From the NCBI GenBank assembly GCA_937997955.1, contig CALLDR010000163.1, forward strand, positions 15,924 through 79,923: a stretch of DNA of 64,000 nt, read 5' to 3'. The position numbers and the translations under genes are program-made. Origin of the DNA: an uncultured Emergencia sp. (GTDB lineage: Bacteria > Bacillota > Clostridia > Peptostreptococcales > Anaerovoracaceae). The stretch's first letter is position 1; the number at the start of each line of letters is the position of its first letter. The notes below the pieces were generated by a model, which did no database searches, was not told the DNA's origin, and saw only the letters and a list, made by a program, of their open reading frames with translations. Of the stretch, positions 1 through 7,755 are shown piece by piece.

Positions 1-103
1 TGACGTTTTCGCTCTCATCTTCCGCCGCTTTGTAAGTCCCGAAGGCGACGCAGGGAATTTCAACTCCGTTGGACAGGGTATAGCAGTCGTAAATACTGTT
101 CAT
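1..103 (-). CDS. Aldo/keto reductase, N-terminal fragment (runs off the window)
   Basis: Only the first 34 codons are in the window. The translation begins MNSIYDCYTLSNGVEIP and continues with VAFGTYKA, the typical first strand of NAD(P)H-dependent aldo/keto reductases (a hydrophobic tail followed by NGVxIPxxxFGTYK). The ATG at 103 is preceded on the minus strand by AGGAGAG at a good distance. The gene lies downstream of gap in the same direction, with a 200-bp gap that contains a strong hairpin, so co-transcription is uncertain. The substrate cannot be told from this fragment. Confidence 0.75.
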   Translation of the reverse strand, partial: MNSIYDCYTLSNGVEIPCVAFGTYKAAEDESENV

Positions 104-224
104 GGCAAATATCTCTCCTATTGAAATGATTTTCTCAGATCTCTTACCATATTGTAGCAGTTCCCGCGTGGAGATGCAACGACGGCCGCCCCGACATTTT
201 ATCACCGTGGCCCGCACAGATACG

Positions 225-255
225 CGCCCGCCCTGAGACTGTCACAGGGCGGGCG
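225..255. terminator. GC-rich hairpin between gap and the aldo/keto reductase gene
   Basis: An exact 11-bp stem (CGCCCGCCCTG with CAGGGCGGGCG) closes a 9-nt loop. There is no T run on either side, so this may be an imperfect terminator, an attenuator or an mRNA-stabilising hairpin after gap rather than a standard rho-independent terminator. Confidence 0.5.
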
Positions 256-304
256 GATACAGATTATAAAACGGGCAAAAATCCTTTGCCGATTACATAT
301 TACA

Positions 305-1321
305 TCAGAGGAACTTCCTCAGATATTTCAGCGTCCGGATCATTTGGGACACGTAGCTGCACTCATTGTCGTACCATGCGACTACGCGGACCTCGTAGAT
401 GTGGGTGCCGCACTTCTGCGCCAGGGTCTGGGTGGCGTCAAAGAGAGAGCCGTAGTTCATGCCGATGATGTCGCTGGATACCAGCTCTTCCTCAGTGTAT
501 CCGAAGGAATCATTTGACGCAGCCTTCATAGCAGCGTTGATGCCCTCTACAGAAACGCTGTCCGTCTCGTCCTTTAAGGTAGCGTCCAGGATAGTGATGG
601 AGCCGGAAGGTACCGGTACCCTCTGTGCTGAGCCGATCAGCTTGCCGTCCAGCTCAGGAATGACCAGGCCGATGGCCTTTGCCGCGCCGGTGCTGTTTGG
701 CACGATGTTGATAGCGCCCGCTCTCGCCCGGCGGAAATCCCCTTTTCTGTGCGGGCCGTCCAGGATCATCTGATCGCCGGTGTAGGCGTGGATGGTGGTC
801 ATAAATCCTGTGCGCACCTCGCGATAGTCATTGAGGGCCTTTGCCATAGGGGCCAGGCAGTTGGTGGTGCAGGAGGCCGCGGAAATGATGTCGTCCTCGG
901 CAGTCAGCGTCTCATGGTTGGTTCCGTAAACGATGGTCTTCAGATCGTTTCCCGCAGGAGCGGAAATGAGAACCTTCTTCGCTCCGGCACGAAGATGGGC
1001 TTCAGACTTGGCCTTGGAGCAGAAAAAGCCCGTACATTCTAAAACGATGTCGATGCCCATCTCCTTCCACGGCAGCTTCTCCGGTTCCTTCTCAGACAGG
1101 ATCGTGATCCTCCTGCCGTCTACGGTGATGGAGCTGTCGTCGCTGGTCACAGTATGACCATGATAGCCGCCCTGTACGCTGTCATATTTCAGCAGATGGG
1201 CCAGCATTCCAGGGTCAGTCAGGTCGTTGATCGCCGCGACTTCCATCGTCTCGTCCTCAAAGATCTGTCTGAAAGCCAGCCTTCCAATTCTTCCGAATCC
1301 GTTAATTGCAATTTTTGTCAT
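305..1321 (-). CDS. gap: Glyceraldehyde-3-phosphate dehydrogenase, type I
   Basis: Cytoplasmic glycolytic enzyme that oxidises glyceraldehyde 3-phosphate to 1,3-bisphosphoglycerate with NAD. The Rossmann start INGFGRIGRLAFR and the catalytic cysteine motif SAASCTTNCLAP are intact, and the length of 338 residues is normal. I chose the ATG at 1321 rather than an in-frame codon 18 bp upstream because GAGGAGG sits 7 nt before it and the family starts at MxKIxINGFGRIGR. It follows a DeoR-type regulator gene by 43 bp and is probably transcribed with it. This is an unusual pairing, since clostridial gap is usually preceded by a SorC-family CggR regulator or by pgk neighbours. Confidence 0.97.
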   Translation of the reverse strand: MTKIAINGFGRIGRLAFRQIFEDETMEVAAINDLTDPGMLAHLLKYDSVQGGYHGHTVTSDDSSITVDGRRITILSEKEPEKLPWKEMGIDIVLECTGFFCSKAKSEAHLRAGAKKVLISAPAGNDLKTIVYGTNHETLTAEDDIISAASCTTNCLAPMAKALNDYREVRTGFMTTIHAYTGDQMILDGPHRKGDFRRARAGAINIVPNSTGAAKAIGLVIPELDGKLIGSAQRVPVPSGSITILDATLKDETDSVSVEGINAAMKAASNDSFGYTEEELVSSDIIGMNYGSLFDATQTLAQKCGTHIYEVRVVAWYDNECSYVSQMIRTLKYLRKFL

Positions 1322-1364
1322 GTTAGATATCCTCCTCATCTTCTCTCATTATTATGTTCAATAT

Positions 1365-2126
1365 CTACTCTTTCTTTACCTGTTCTGCCTGATAAACCGT
1401 GGTATGCTGCTCATATGCCAGGTGCTCCATCCGGTCTGTAATGATGCGCGCTTCGTTGAGAGCCGCAAAGGTCACAGAAGAAATTCGCCCGAACTTGGCG
1501 TGGTCCGCCAGCACATAAGCCTCGGCGGACTGCTTCATCACCGCTGTCTTTACAGCCGCTTCGCTGATATCCGGCGTGGTAAAGCCCCGATCCAGATCGA
1601 TGCCGTTGGCCCCCATGAAGCACTTTGAGAAATTATACTGGCCGATGGCTTCCACCGCCGTGGTCCCCACCGCGGCTTCCGTGGACGGCCTGAGCAGACC
1701 GCCGATGATATACGCTGAAAGCCCTCTCTGGATCAGTTTCTTGGCGTGGGTCACGCCATTGGTCACATAGGTCACGTTTTTCTGAACCAGATAGTCGATC
1801 ATCTTCTCCGTGGTGGTTCCCGCGTCGAGAAAAACAAAATCATGTTCCTGAATCAGGGAGGCCGCATATCTGGCGATAGCGTCTTTCTCCGCGACATTGA
1901 TCAAAGTTCGGGAGGCCACGTCCGTGGAGCCGAATATCATATCTCCGCTGACGGAAACAGCGCCGCCAAACACCTTCTTCAGCTTTCCCATCTGATCCAG
2001 TTCGCTGATATCCCGGCGAATGGTGGATTCACTGATGCGCAGCGTCTCCGCCAGTTCCTTTACCTTCACAGCGTCTTTGATCTTCAGCTGCTCCAGAATC
2101 TTTCGCTGCCTCTCGTTTTGTAGCAT
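1365..2126 (-). CDS. DeoR/GlpR-family transcriptional regulator
   Basis: A 253-residue repressor of the DeoR sugar-metabolism family. The N-terminal helix-turn-helix (about residues 6-58) shows RQRKILEQL and the family signature LRISESTIRRDISELD. The rest is the DeoR C-terminal sensor domain, which binds phosphorylated sugars, with the VFLDAGTTTEKMIDYL phosphate-binding segment. The ATG at 2126 follows AGGAGGG. The promoter upstream overlaps two identical 13-bp direct repeats 30 bp apart, which suggests autoregulation. The gap gene lies 43 bp downstream, so a triose- or hexose-phosphate signal is plausible but not shown. Confidence 0.9.
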   Translation of the reverse strand: MLQNERQRKILEQLKIKDAVKVKELAETLRISESTIRRDISELDQMGKLKKVFGGAVSVSGDMIFGSTDVASRTLINVAEKDAIARYAASLIQEHDFVFLDAGTTTEKMIDYLVQKNVTYVTNGVTHAKKLIQRGLSAYIIGGLLRPSTEAAVGTTAVEAIGQYNFSKCFMGANGIDLDRGFTTPDISEAAVKTAVMKQSAEAYVLADHAKFGRISSVTFAALNEARIITDRMEHLAYEQHTTVYQAEQVKKE

Positions 2127-2148
2127 GTTCTTCCCTCCTGTTGGCTAT

Positions 2149-2176
2149 AGTATAGCACAAATTCGGTCAAGGTCAA
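2149..2176 (-). promoter_or_regulatory. Promoter of the deoR-gap unit
   Basis: On the minus strand, -35 TTGACC (2171-2176) is followed by 16 bp and -10 TATACT (2149-2154). It lies about 25 bp upstream of the deoR start codon. A second TTGACC at 2165-2170 falls inside the direct repeat described separately. Confidence 0.7.
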
Positions 2177-2200
2177 TCATTTTATTTCAAATTCGGTCAA
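2158..2200. promoter_or_regulatory. Candidate DeoR-family operator: two direct repeats 30 bp apart
   Basis: CAAATTCGGTCAA occurs exactly at 2158-2170 and again at 2188-2200. The 30-bp repeat distance is close to three helical turns, and the first copy lies between -35 and -10 of the deoR promoter. DeoR-family repressors bind spaced direct repeats as multimers, so autoregulation is the natural reading. Binding is inferred, not shown. Confidence 0.6.
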
Positions 2201-2308
2201 AATTTTTCAAAAAACTTTTTTTCCATCCTTCGCGATATACTGCACATAAAAGCGCCCGCCATCTGCCGTTGTAGAAAACCAGTTTGCCATTGGGTTCCAT
2301 GAGTGAAA

Positions 2309-2606
2309 TGACCGCATAATCGTTATATTAACTAATTGCAGTCATTTTTCAAAAATAAAAAAATGAAATCTGACCGCAATCGTCGTACTATTAGTTCATG
2401 CAGTCAGATTGAAGGAAAAAACGCTTGCAATACCCTTGTCTAGATAACTGTAGCTGCCATGAAATAGCCCGTTGCAGTCAAATAACTGGGTCAATAAAGG
2501 CATAATCTGACCGCAACTCCGCCGATATCGACAGTTGCAGTCAAAATGCTCTTACCATCGGGACGAAAAATGACCGCATGAGCCTGAAAAACTCCCTTTG
2601 CGGTCA
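2309..2606. repeat. Array of five 36-bp spaced palindromes with variable 20-bp cores
   Basis: Units at 2309-2344, 2371-2406, 2445-2480, 2508-2543 and 2571-2606. Each is exactly 8 + 20 + 8 bp. The left block is TGACCGCA and the right block is TGCAGTCA or TGCGGTCA; the third unit has a decayed left block TAACTGTA. The blocks are near-complementary, so each unit is a hairpin-capable palindrome, better paired on the minus strand, where the mismatch becomes G-U. The 20-bp cores share no obvious sequence. Gaps between units are 26, 38, 27 and 27 bp. Function unknown. Confidence 0.85.
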
Positions 2607-2648
2607 TTTGCCTCCAAATCTCCAAGTAAGTCGACTTTCAATTGACAA

Positions 2649-3473
2649 TCATATCTTACATTCCCCTTCATACACGATCACGGCCGGTCCGCTGAGGTAC
2701 AGGTCCCTGATGGAGCCGTCCTCCCGCACCACGTCCACATACAGGGTGCCTCCGGTCATGGACACCGCCGTATGCTCGCCGCTGACCAGACCCTTTTTCG
2801 TCAAAACCGCCGCCACGGAGCCGGTTCCCGTGCCGCAGGCATGGGTAAAGTCCTCCACGCCCCGCTCAAAGGTCCTCTCCCAAAGGGCGTCCGGTCCGGT
2901 CATATCGTAGAAGTTGACGTTTGCTCCCTTCGGCAAGGACGGATGGCGGCGCAGGGCGGCTCCCAGACGGCGCAGCTCCTCTTCATCAGCAGAGCGCAGT
3001 CCCGGATACTCCACCGCCAGATGAGGCAGGCCGGGCTCTCCCAGCTCTACATACGCGCAGGCCCAGACCTGCCCGCAGGCCTCCAGCTCCCTGGACAGCT
3101 CCATCTTCGTCACGTCGTTAAGGCGAATCTTATACTGGTCTTCCGACAGCCGCCAGGCCGTCACAGGCCCCGCCGTAGTCTCGATGACCATCTCTTCCCC
3201 AGCCAGGCCCTTTTCAAAGCCATACTTGGCGATGCACCTGGCGCCGTTGCCGCACATCTCTCCCCGGCTGCCGTCTCCGTTGAAAAACTCCATCCGGAAA
3301 TCACCGCCCGCCTGGGGCCGGCCGACGAACATCATGCCGTCAGCGCCTACAGCCATGCGCCTTTGACAGAGGGAGGCCGCCAGTTTCTCCATGGCCTCTT
3401 CAGAAAGCTTTCCCTCCCTGTCGTCGACGATGATGAAATCGTTCCCGGCTCCCTGCATTTTCGTAAATTTCAT
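2649..3473 (-). CDS. dapF: Diaminopimelate epimerase
   Basis: Converts LL- to meso-diaminopimelate for lysine and peptidoglycan. Both catalytic cysteines are visible, in MCGNGARC and in ACGTGTGSV, and the start reads MKFTKMQGAGNDF, the family N-terminus. Length is 274 residues, which is normal. The ATG at 3473 has AAAGGAG 9 nt upstream. Two earlier in-frame ATGs (3509 and 3491) belong to an 18-bp tandem repeat, each unit of which carries its own purine-rich site. The gene follows the zinc-ribbon gene by 59 bp, with lysA further upstream, so the lysine/DAP pathway is grouped here. Confidence 0.95.
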   Translation of the reverse strand: MKFTKMQGAGNDFIIVDDREGKLSEEAMEKLAASLCQRRMAVGADGMMFVGRPQAGGDFRMEFFNGDGSRGEMCGNGARCIAKYGFEKGLAGEEMVIETTAGPVTAWRLSEDQYKIRLNDVTKMELSRELEACGQVWACAYVELGEPGLPHLAVEYPGLRSADEEELRRLGAALRRHPSLPKGANVNFYDMTGPDALWERTFERGVEDFTHACGTGTGSVAAVLTKKGLVSGEHTAVSMTGGTLYVDVVREDGSIRDLYLSGPAVIVYEGECKI

Positions 3474-3542
3474 AGGCTTCACTCCTTTCATGGACTTTAC
3501 TACTTTCATAAGCCTCACTTCTTTCGCAGGCTTCACTCTTTC
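3472..3542. repeat. Four tandem 18-bp units ending at the dapF start codon
   Basis: Units 3472-3489, 3490-3507, 3508-3525 and 3526-3542 follow the plus-strand pattern ATRGGCTTCACTYCTTTC with a few substitutions; the last unit is 17 bp. On the minus strand each of the three units nearest dapF presents a GAAAG-rich ribosome-site-like segment followed by ATG. The outermost unit overlaps the stop codon of the zinc-ribbon gene. Confidence 0.75.
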
Positions 3543-3925
3543 TTACCATTATATATCTCCATCAGCTCCTCCACCGTCAGCTCCGCTCCCTCCAAGGCCG
3601 CGCGCTCCGGCGTCCGGACGGACAAGGCCACCTTCTCCACCGTAACGTAGATCCGTCTCAGGTCCTTGCCCCTGTATTTCTTCAGCTTCCCTACCAGCGT
3701 AGTGGTCGTAAAAGACAGCCCTGTCACATCGTCCTGACTGACCTTCAGAATACTGCCGCACTGCGGACACAGGAAATGATAATCCTTGGTGAGCAGCTTC
3801 CACTCCTCTTTGACCAGCCACTTGGGCTTTTCCTCCCCGCAGAGGGGACAGCGCTTCAGCTTCAGGTCGGCAAACCGCAGCGGCACGCTGTACATGGTAT
3901 TCTCATTTCGTTCAAATCCAGCCAT
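3533..3925 (-). CDS. Zinc-ribbon protein of unknown function
   Basis: A 130-residue cytoplasmic protein. Two CxxC knuckles (RCPLCGEEK and LCPQCGSI, about residues 26-57) form a typical zinc ribbon. The C-terminal half is charged, with no recognised domain, and includes KKYRGKDLRRIYVTVEK. The ATG at 3925 has GAAAGGAG 8 nt upstream; a start 18 bp earlier has no ribosome site. It sits between lysA and dapF in the same direction, but there is a terminator-like hairpin upstream of it. I cannot assign a function. Confidence 0.7.
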   Translation of the reverse strand: MAGFERNENTMYSVPLRFADLKLKRCPLCGEEKPKWLVKEEWKLLTKDYHFLCPQCGSILKVSQDDVTGLSFTTTTLVGKLKKYRGKDLRRIYVTVEKVALSVRTPERAALEGAELTVEELMEIYNGKKE

Positions 3926-3960
3926 TTTTACGCTCCTTTCCACGCCTCTTTATGATGCGC

Positions 3961-3988
3961 CAAAAGCACAACCTCCTTTGGCTGTGCT
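3961..3988 (-). terminator. Rho-independent terminator after lysA
   Basis: On the minus strand AGCACAGCC, a 6-nt loop and GGTTGTGCT are followed by TTTTGG. The stem has one G-U pair. It lies 38 bp past the lysA stop. Confidence 0.65.
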
Positions 3989-4026
3989 TCCGCTTCTCTT
4001 ATATTTTCCCGTATATTCTATGCGCG

Positions 4027-5307
4027 TTATATGTATTCATTTTTGATCATATCGTCGTAGGTCTGCCGTCTGACCACCAGCCGGTCCTCTCCGCCCTTGA
4101 CGAAGACCACGGCAGGAAGGGTGTTCTTGTTGTAATTGCTGGCCATACTGTAGCCATACGCTCCTGTAGAATAGATGGCAAAGATGTCGCCGGCTTCCGG
4201 TTTTGCCACGGCAAGGTCCCTGATCAAAATGTCTCCCGACTCACAGCACTTGCCGCACACAGTCACCACGTCCGCAGGCTCCTCTTCGGCCTTATTGGCC
4301 ATAACGCCTGTATAGACCGCCTGGTACAGGGCCGGCCTGATGTTGTCCGTCATGCCGCCGTCTACAGACATGTATTTGCGCACGCCTTTGATCTCTTTGA
4401 TGCTGCCTACGGTGTAAAGGGTGATGCCGGCCTCCGCGGCGATGCTCCGCCCCGGCTCGATGACCACATTGGGCCGGTCCAGTCCCAGCTGGCCGTAATA
4501 GCTGTCGATCCTCTCCATCATCGGGTCCAGAAAATACCGGTAGGCCGGACGCTCTTCGTCTACGTAGGTCACGCCGAAGCCGCCGCCCAGGTTCAGCTCC
4601 TTCAGCTCATATCCGAGCTTCTCCCGCACCTTCGTAACCAGCTCCAGCAGAATGTCCAGAGCCTGCAGATGGGAGCTGTTGTCCAGAAGCTGGGAGCCTA
4701 CGTGGAAATGAAGTCCATACAGCTCCACATATTCTGAATCTATGGCCGCCCTGATCTGCGGCAGGATCACGTCGTCATCCAGGGGAATCCCGAACTTGGA
4801 ATCCTTCTTGCCGGTAACGATGTAGTCGTGGGTGCTGCTCTTGACCCCCGGCGTGATGCGGAACAAGACCTTCATGGTCTTTCCCTTCGCTTTACACACC
4901 TCTTCGATCAGGGCCAGCTCCTGCAGGCTGTCGATGATAATGCGGCCAATACCGTAGTCCACCGCCATCTCCAGCTCTTCCCTGCTCTTGTTGTTGCCGT
5001 TGAATTCGATCCGCTCCGCGGGGAATCCGGCTTTGATGGCCGTATAGAGCTCGCCGCCGGAGACTACGTCCACGCACATGCCGCAGTTTTCCACCAGCTT
5101 CGCCATGGCCAGGGTGAAAAACGCCTTTGCCGCGTAGGCGACTCTGGTGTTGGCGTACCTGTCGACAAAGTCACGCCGCAGCTCGTCAAATCTGCCGATG
5201 ATGTCGTTTTCCGCGTAAACAAAGAGTGGCGTTCCGTATTTTTCCGCAAGGGCGACGGTGTCACACCCGTCAAAGTACAACTTGTTGTCCTTGATTGTTT
5301 TCATCAT
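4027..5307 (-). CDS. lysA: Diaminopimelate decarboxylase
   Basis: PLP enzyme of fold type III that decarboxylates meso-DAP to L-lysine. Visible features are the PLP-lysine segment VAYAAKAFFT, the glycine-rich phosphate loop ELNLGGGFGV, and the substrate/active-site motif GKCCESGDIL. Length from the chosen start is 426 residues. The in-frame codons upstream of 5307 have no ribosome site, while GAGGAG lies 10 nt before this ATG. A neighbouring ATG three bases further in (5304) would serve equally. A terminator lies between it and the zinc-ribbon gene. Confidence 0.95.
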   Translation of the reverse strand: MMKTIKDNKLYFDGCDTVALAEKYGTPLFVYAENDIIGRFDELRRDFVDRYANTRVAYAAKAFFTLAMAKLVENCGMCVDVVSGGELYTAIKAGFPAERIEFNGNNKSREELEMAVDYGIGRIIIDSLQELALIEEVCKAKGKTMKVLFRITPGVKSSTHDYIVTGKKDSKFGIPLDDDVILPQIRAAIDSEYVELYGLHFHVGSQLLDNSSHLQALDILLELVTKVREKLGYELKELNLGGGFGVTYVDEERPAYRYFLDPMMERIDSYYGQLGLDRPNVVIEPGRSIAAEAGITLYTVGSIKEIKGVRKYMSVDGGMTDNIRPALYQAVYTGVMANKAEEEPADVVTVCGKCCESGDILIRDLAVAKPEAGDIFAIYSTGAYGYSMASNYNKNTLPAVVFVKGGEDRLVVRRQTYDDMIKNEYI

Positions 5308-5367
5308 GATGTTGCTGCTCCTCAAATCTATGTATTTTTTGCCCCGCAGTGGGGAAATGTTCTGTTC

Positions 5368-5399
5368 AAAAGAAAGGGCGGCGGCAAGATCCGCCGCCC
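5368..5399 (-). terminator. Terminator after the S66 peptidase gene
   Basis: On the minus strand GGGCGGCGG (5391-5399), loop ATCTTG and CCGCCGCCC (5376-5384) are followed by TTTCTTTTG. It ends the spmA-spmB-S66 unit just past the stop codon at 5405. Confidence 0.85.
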
Positions 5400-5404
5400 G
5401 CAGG

Positions 5405-6328
5405 TTATCTCTCCGTGTCAAAGAGGATCGTCTTCGACGCCGTGTCGATGGTGCACATGGCCCCCATCGGCAGGGTCATCATCGGGGCCCCGTGCCCTGA
5501 TTGAATATTATGTATGACAGGAATATTCAATCCTTCCAGAATGTCACTGAAACATCTGATAACATCATACTCCGGACAATCTGCATTGTCAACCTTTGTA
5601 AACTGGCCGAGCAGTATTCCGCTGCACGCCTTCAGCTTGCCTGCGTTTCTCAGGTGATACGTCCATTTTTCAATCTTGGTTATCGGTTCGCAGACCTCTT
5701 CTATGAACAAAATCTTCCCTTCCGTATCCACCTCATACGGGGTGCCTATGCTGGCGGAAAGCAGGGAAAGGTTTCCGCCTGTCAGCCGTCCGCTGGCTTT
5801 TCCCTCCTTCAGGACCTGGATATCAAAGCCCTCCGGGTTTCTGAAAGCGTACTGTCCTTCCGCGTTCAGCGCCTCAAAGAAGGACGCCCTGGTTTCCGGG
5901 TCGAAATCGTCGGCCATATTAGATGAGACCATAGGTCCGTGAAAGGTGACCAGGCCGCAGTTCTGATTCAGCGCCAGATGCAGATTGGTTATGTCGCTGT
6001 AGCCGACAAAGATCTTCGGATTTTCCCGAATCAGGTCATAATCTATGTATTCCATGGCCCGGCTGCTGCCGTCGCCGCCGCGGACGCAGAAGACGGCGTC
6101 CACCTCAGGGTCCGCGAACATTCTGTTGATCCACTCGCCCCGTGTCTGTCCGCTGCCGGCCATATAGCCGGCGTAATTGACGTCCAGGTTATCTGCCAGC
6201 TTCACCCTGTAGCCCATGCCCTCTATGGTCTGGACGCACTGGGAAATTCTCTCCGTGCTGATGCAGGAGCTCGGGCAGATCAGGCCGATACAGCTGTTTT
6301 CTTTTAACTTCTTCGGATATCTCATCAT
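5405..6328 (-). CDS. LD-carboxypeptidase, peptidase family S66 (LdcA/MccF type)
   Basis: S66 serine peptidases remove the terminal D-alanine from L,D-tetrapeptides in murein recycling or cleave microcin-like adducts. The nucleophile serine is in VGYSDIT, the glutamate in FIEEVCEP and the histidine in SGHGAPMMTLPMG. About 307 residues, normal for the family, with no signal peptide, so it acts in the cytoplasm. The first of two adjacent ATGs begins 1 bp after the spmB stop (TAG, then T, then ATG), with no good ribosome site of its own, so translation is probably coupled to spmB. Downstream of spmA-spmB it falls under the sigma-54 promoter at 7756-7771. Confidence 0.9.
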   Translation of the reverse strand: MMRYPKKLKENSCIGLICPSSCISTERISQCVQTIEGMGYRVKLADNLDVNYAGYMAGSGQTRGEWINRMFADPEVDAVFCVRGGDGSSRAMEYIDYDLIRENPKIFVGYSDITNLHLALNQNCGLVTFHGPMVSSNMADDFDPETRASFFEALNAEGQYAFRNPEGFDIQVLKEGKASGRLTGGNLSLLSASIGTPYEVDTEGKILFIEEVCEPITKIEKWTYHLRNAGKLKACSGILLGQFTKVDNADCPEYDVIRCFSDILEGLNIPVIHNIQSGHGAPMMTLPMGAMCTIDTASKTILFDTER

Positions 6329-6329
6329 A

Positions 6330-6863
6330 CTAGAACCACATAACATTGACGACTACGGCAGAAGCGATCAGGGATGCCAGGTCGCCCAGCAGGCCTGCCG
6401 CGATGGAATGTCTCGTGTTGCTGACGCCGACAGAACCGAAGTATACTGCTACGATGTAGAAGGTCGTCTCTGTGGAGCCCAGAGCTACAGACGCGATACG
6501 TCCGATCTGGGACTGGGTGCCGTAGGTTTTCAGAAGCTCAGCCATCAGGCCTTCTGCTGCGCCGCCGGAGAAGGATCTCATGATGCCCATCGGAAGCACT
6601 TCACTAGGCAGGCCGATCAGATTGGTGACCGGAGCGATCAGGTCGCAAAAGGCGTCCAGCGCGCCGGAGGCTCTCAGCATACCGATAGCGCAGAGCATGG
6701 CTACCAGATAAGGAATAATCATGATGGCTACAGAAAAGCCTTCTTTCGCGCCTTCTGTAAATGCCGAATAAACAGGAACCTTCTTAATGATCGCGTACAG
6801 CGCGACTACCGCGACCACTACAGGAATCGCCCATAACGATATTGTCTCTAATACTGCTGTCAT
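6330..6863 (-). CDS. spmB: Spore maturation protein B (Gate-domain membrane protein)
   Basis: A 177-residue membrane protein with about four or five hydrophobic helices (for example VVVAVVALYAII and VAIMIIPYLVAMLCAIGM). It carries the nucleoside-recognition/Gate fold typical of SpmB, including the conserved GSTETTFYIVAVYFGSVGV. In Bacillus, spmA and spmB are needed for spore core dehydration; the Gate fold itself belongs to transport proteins. Here it lies between spmA (10-bp gap with AGGAGG) and an LD-carboxypeptidase, downstream of a sigma-54 promoter. That raises the possibility of a peptide- or amino-acid-linked role rather than a purely sporulation role. Confidence 0.9.
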   Translation of the reverse strand: MTAVLETISLWAIPVVVAVVALYAIIKKVPVYSAFTEGAKEGFSVAIMIIPYLVAMLCAIGMLRASGALDAFCDLIAPVTNLIGLPSEVLPMGIMRSFSGGAAEGLMAELLKTYGTQSQIGRIASVALGSTETTFYIVAVYFGSVGVSNTRHSIAAGLLGDLASLIASAVVVNVMWF

Positions 6864-6873
6864 GACTTACCTC

Positions 6874-7590
6874 CTAAAACGATACTGTCTTCTCATCTGC
6901 ATAGACGGATTTGTAGCCTTCCGGAAGAACGATCGGATTGTCACCGACATAGTCCTCGTTGATTTCCAGAGTGCCCGCCGCGATTTCTCTTTCGATGACG
7001 TTCTCCCACTTCCATCTCTTTGTTCTCTGGAACAGAATGGTGAAGAATACGCCTACGATGGTGGAGATGCAGGTGGCGATAATAACCGGCGCGATGATCT
7101 CTGTAGCGCCTTCCGCCTGTACCTGGGAACGATAAGCGATGGCCGTCACAGGAATCAGAGTGATAGATGTGGTGGATATAGCCATCAGCATGCACTGCGC
7201 GTTGGTAGCGATACTCTTGGTAGGGTTCAGGGTCTGCAGCTCCTGCATGGCCTTCAGTCCAAACGGCGTAGCCGCGTTGCCGATGCCCAGGATATTAGCC
7301 GCGAAGTACAGCGCCATAGCGGAGTTGGCAGGATGATCCGCAGGCACTTCCGGGAACAGCTTTCTCATAACAGGGTAAATGGCTTTGCCCAGCTTCTCAC
7401 AGAGTCCCGCCTGCTCCATGACCTTCATCAGGCCGCAGAAGAACGCCATGACGCCGATCAGGCCCAGCGCGATATCTACGGCAGTCTGGGCGAAGTCTGT
7501 GATATTTTGCATTACGGCGTCCATCGTTCCTGTGATGCCGCCGGCGATGACTGCGATGACAACAAATGCCACCCAAAGATAATTCATCAT
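6874..7590 (-). CDS. spmA: Spore maturation protein A (Gate-domain membrane protein)
   Basis: A 238-residue membrane protein with the SpmA signature: MNYLWVAFVVIAVIAG at the start, GLMKVMEQAG in the middle, and NILGIGNAATPFGLKAM in the Gate domain. The ATG at 7590 (or the next codon) follows AAAGGAGG; the longer open frame upstream is not supported. It forms a pair with spmB, 10 bp downstream. The nearest promoter I can read is a -24/-12 element 165 bp upstream, not a sporulation sigma-F/G/E/K box. A hairpin-rich leader lies between. Confidence 0.9.
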   Translation of the reverse strand: MMNYLWVAFVVIAVIAGGITGTMDAVMQNITDFAQTAVDIALGLIGVMAFFCGLMKVMEQAGLCEKLGKAIYPVMRKLFPEVPADHPANSAMALYFAANILGIGNAATPFGLKAMQELQTLNPTKSIATNAQCMLMAISTTSITLIPVTAIAYRSQVQAEGATEIIAPVIIATCISTIVGVFFTILFQRTKRWKWENVIEREIAAGTLEINEDYVGDNPIVLPEGYKSVYADEKTVSF

Positions 7591-7755
7591 AACAAAAAAG
7601 TCCTCCTTTAACTTATTTCGCATCTTTAAGATAAGATGCAATACTTCATGATTGCATAAAGTCAAAATTCTCTTCTGGCAAAGGGCCGGGGCTCGCCATC
7701 CCTCTTTGCCGCCCGCCAGAGGAAAAATCTTAATGCATTTGTCGGAAATAAGTAG

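Larger units (their letters stand above)
2127..2648. other. 522-bp gene-less stretch between deoR and dapF
   Basis: No credible coding region on either strand. It holds the deoR promoter and operator at its left end and a five-unit palindromic repeat array at 2309-2606. It is AT-rich compared with the genes on both sides. I see no terminator with a T run after dapF. Confidence 0.7.

Noticed and set aside
660..675. TGGCACGATGTTGAT as a fourth sigma-54 promoter
   Set aside because: It lies inside gap and has AT where the invariant GC at -12 must be.
2157..2200. Reading the deoR direct repeats as further units of the 2309-2606 array
   Set aside because: They share TGACCG but lack the paired octamer, the 20-bp core and the spacing; kept as a separate operator.
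2309..2606. CRISPR array
   Set aside because: Conserved blocks are only 8 bp, the spacing varies from 26 to 38 bp, and no cas, tas or other effector gene is in the window.
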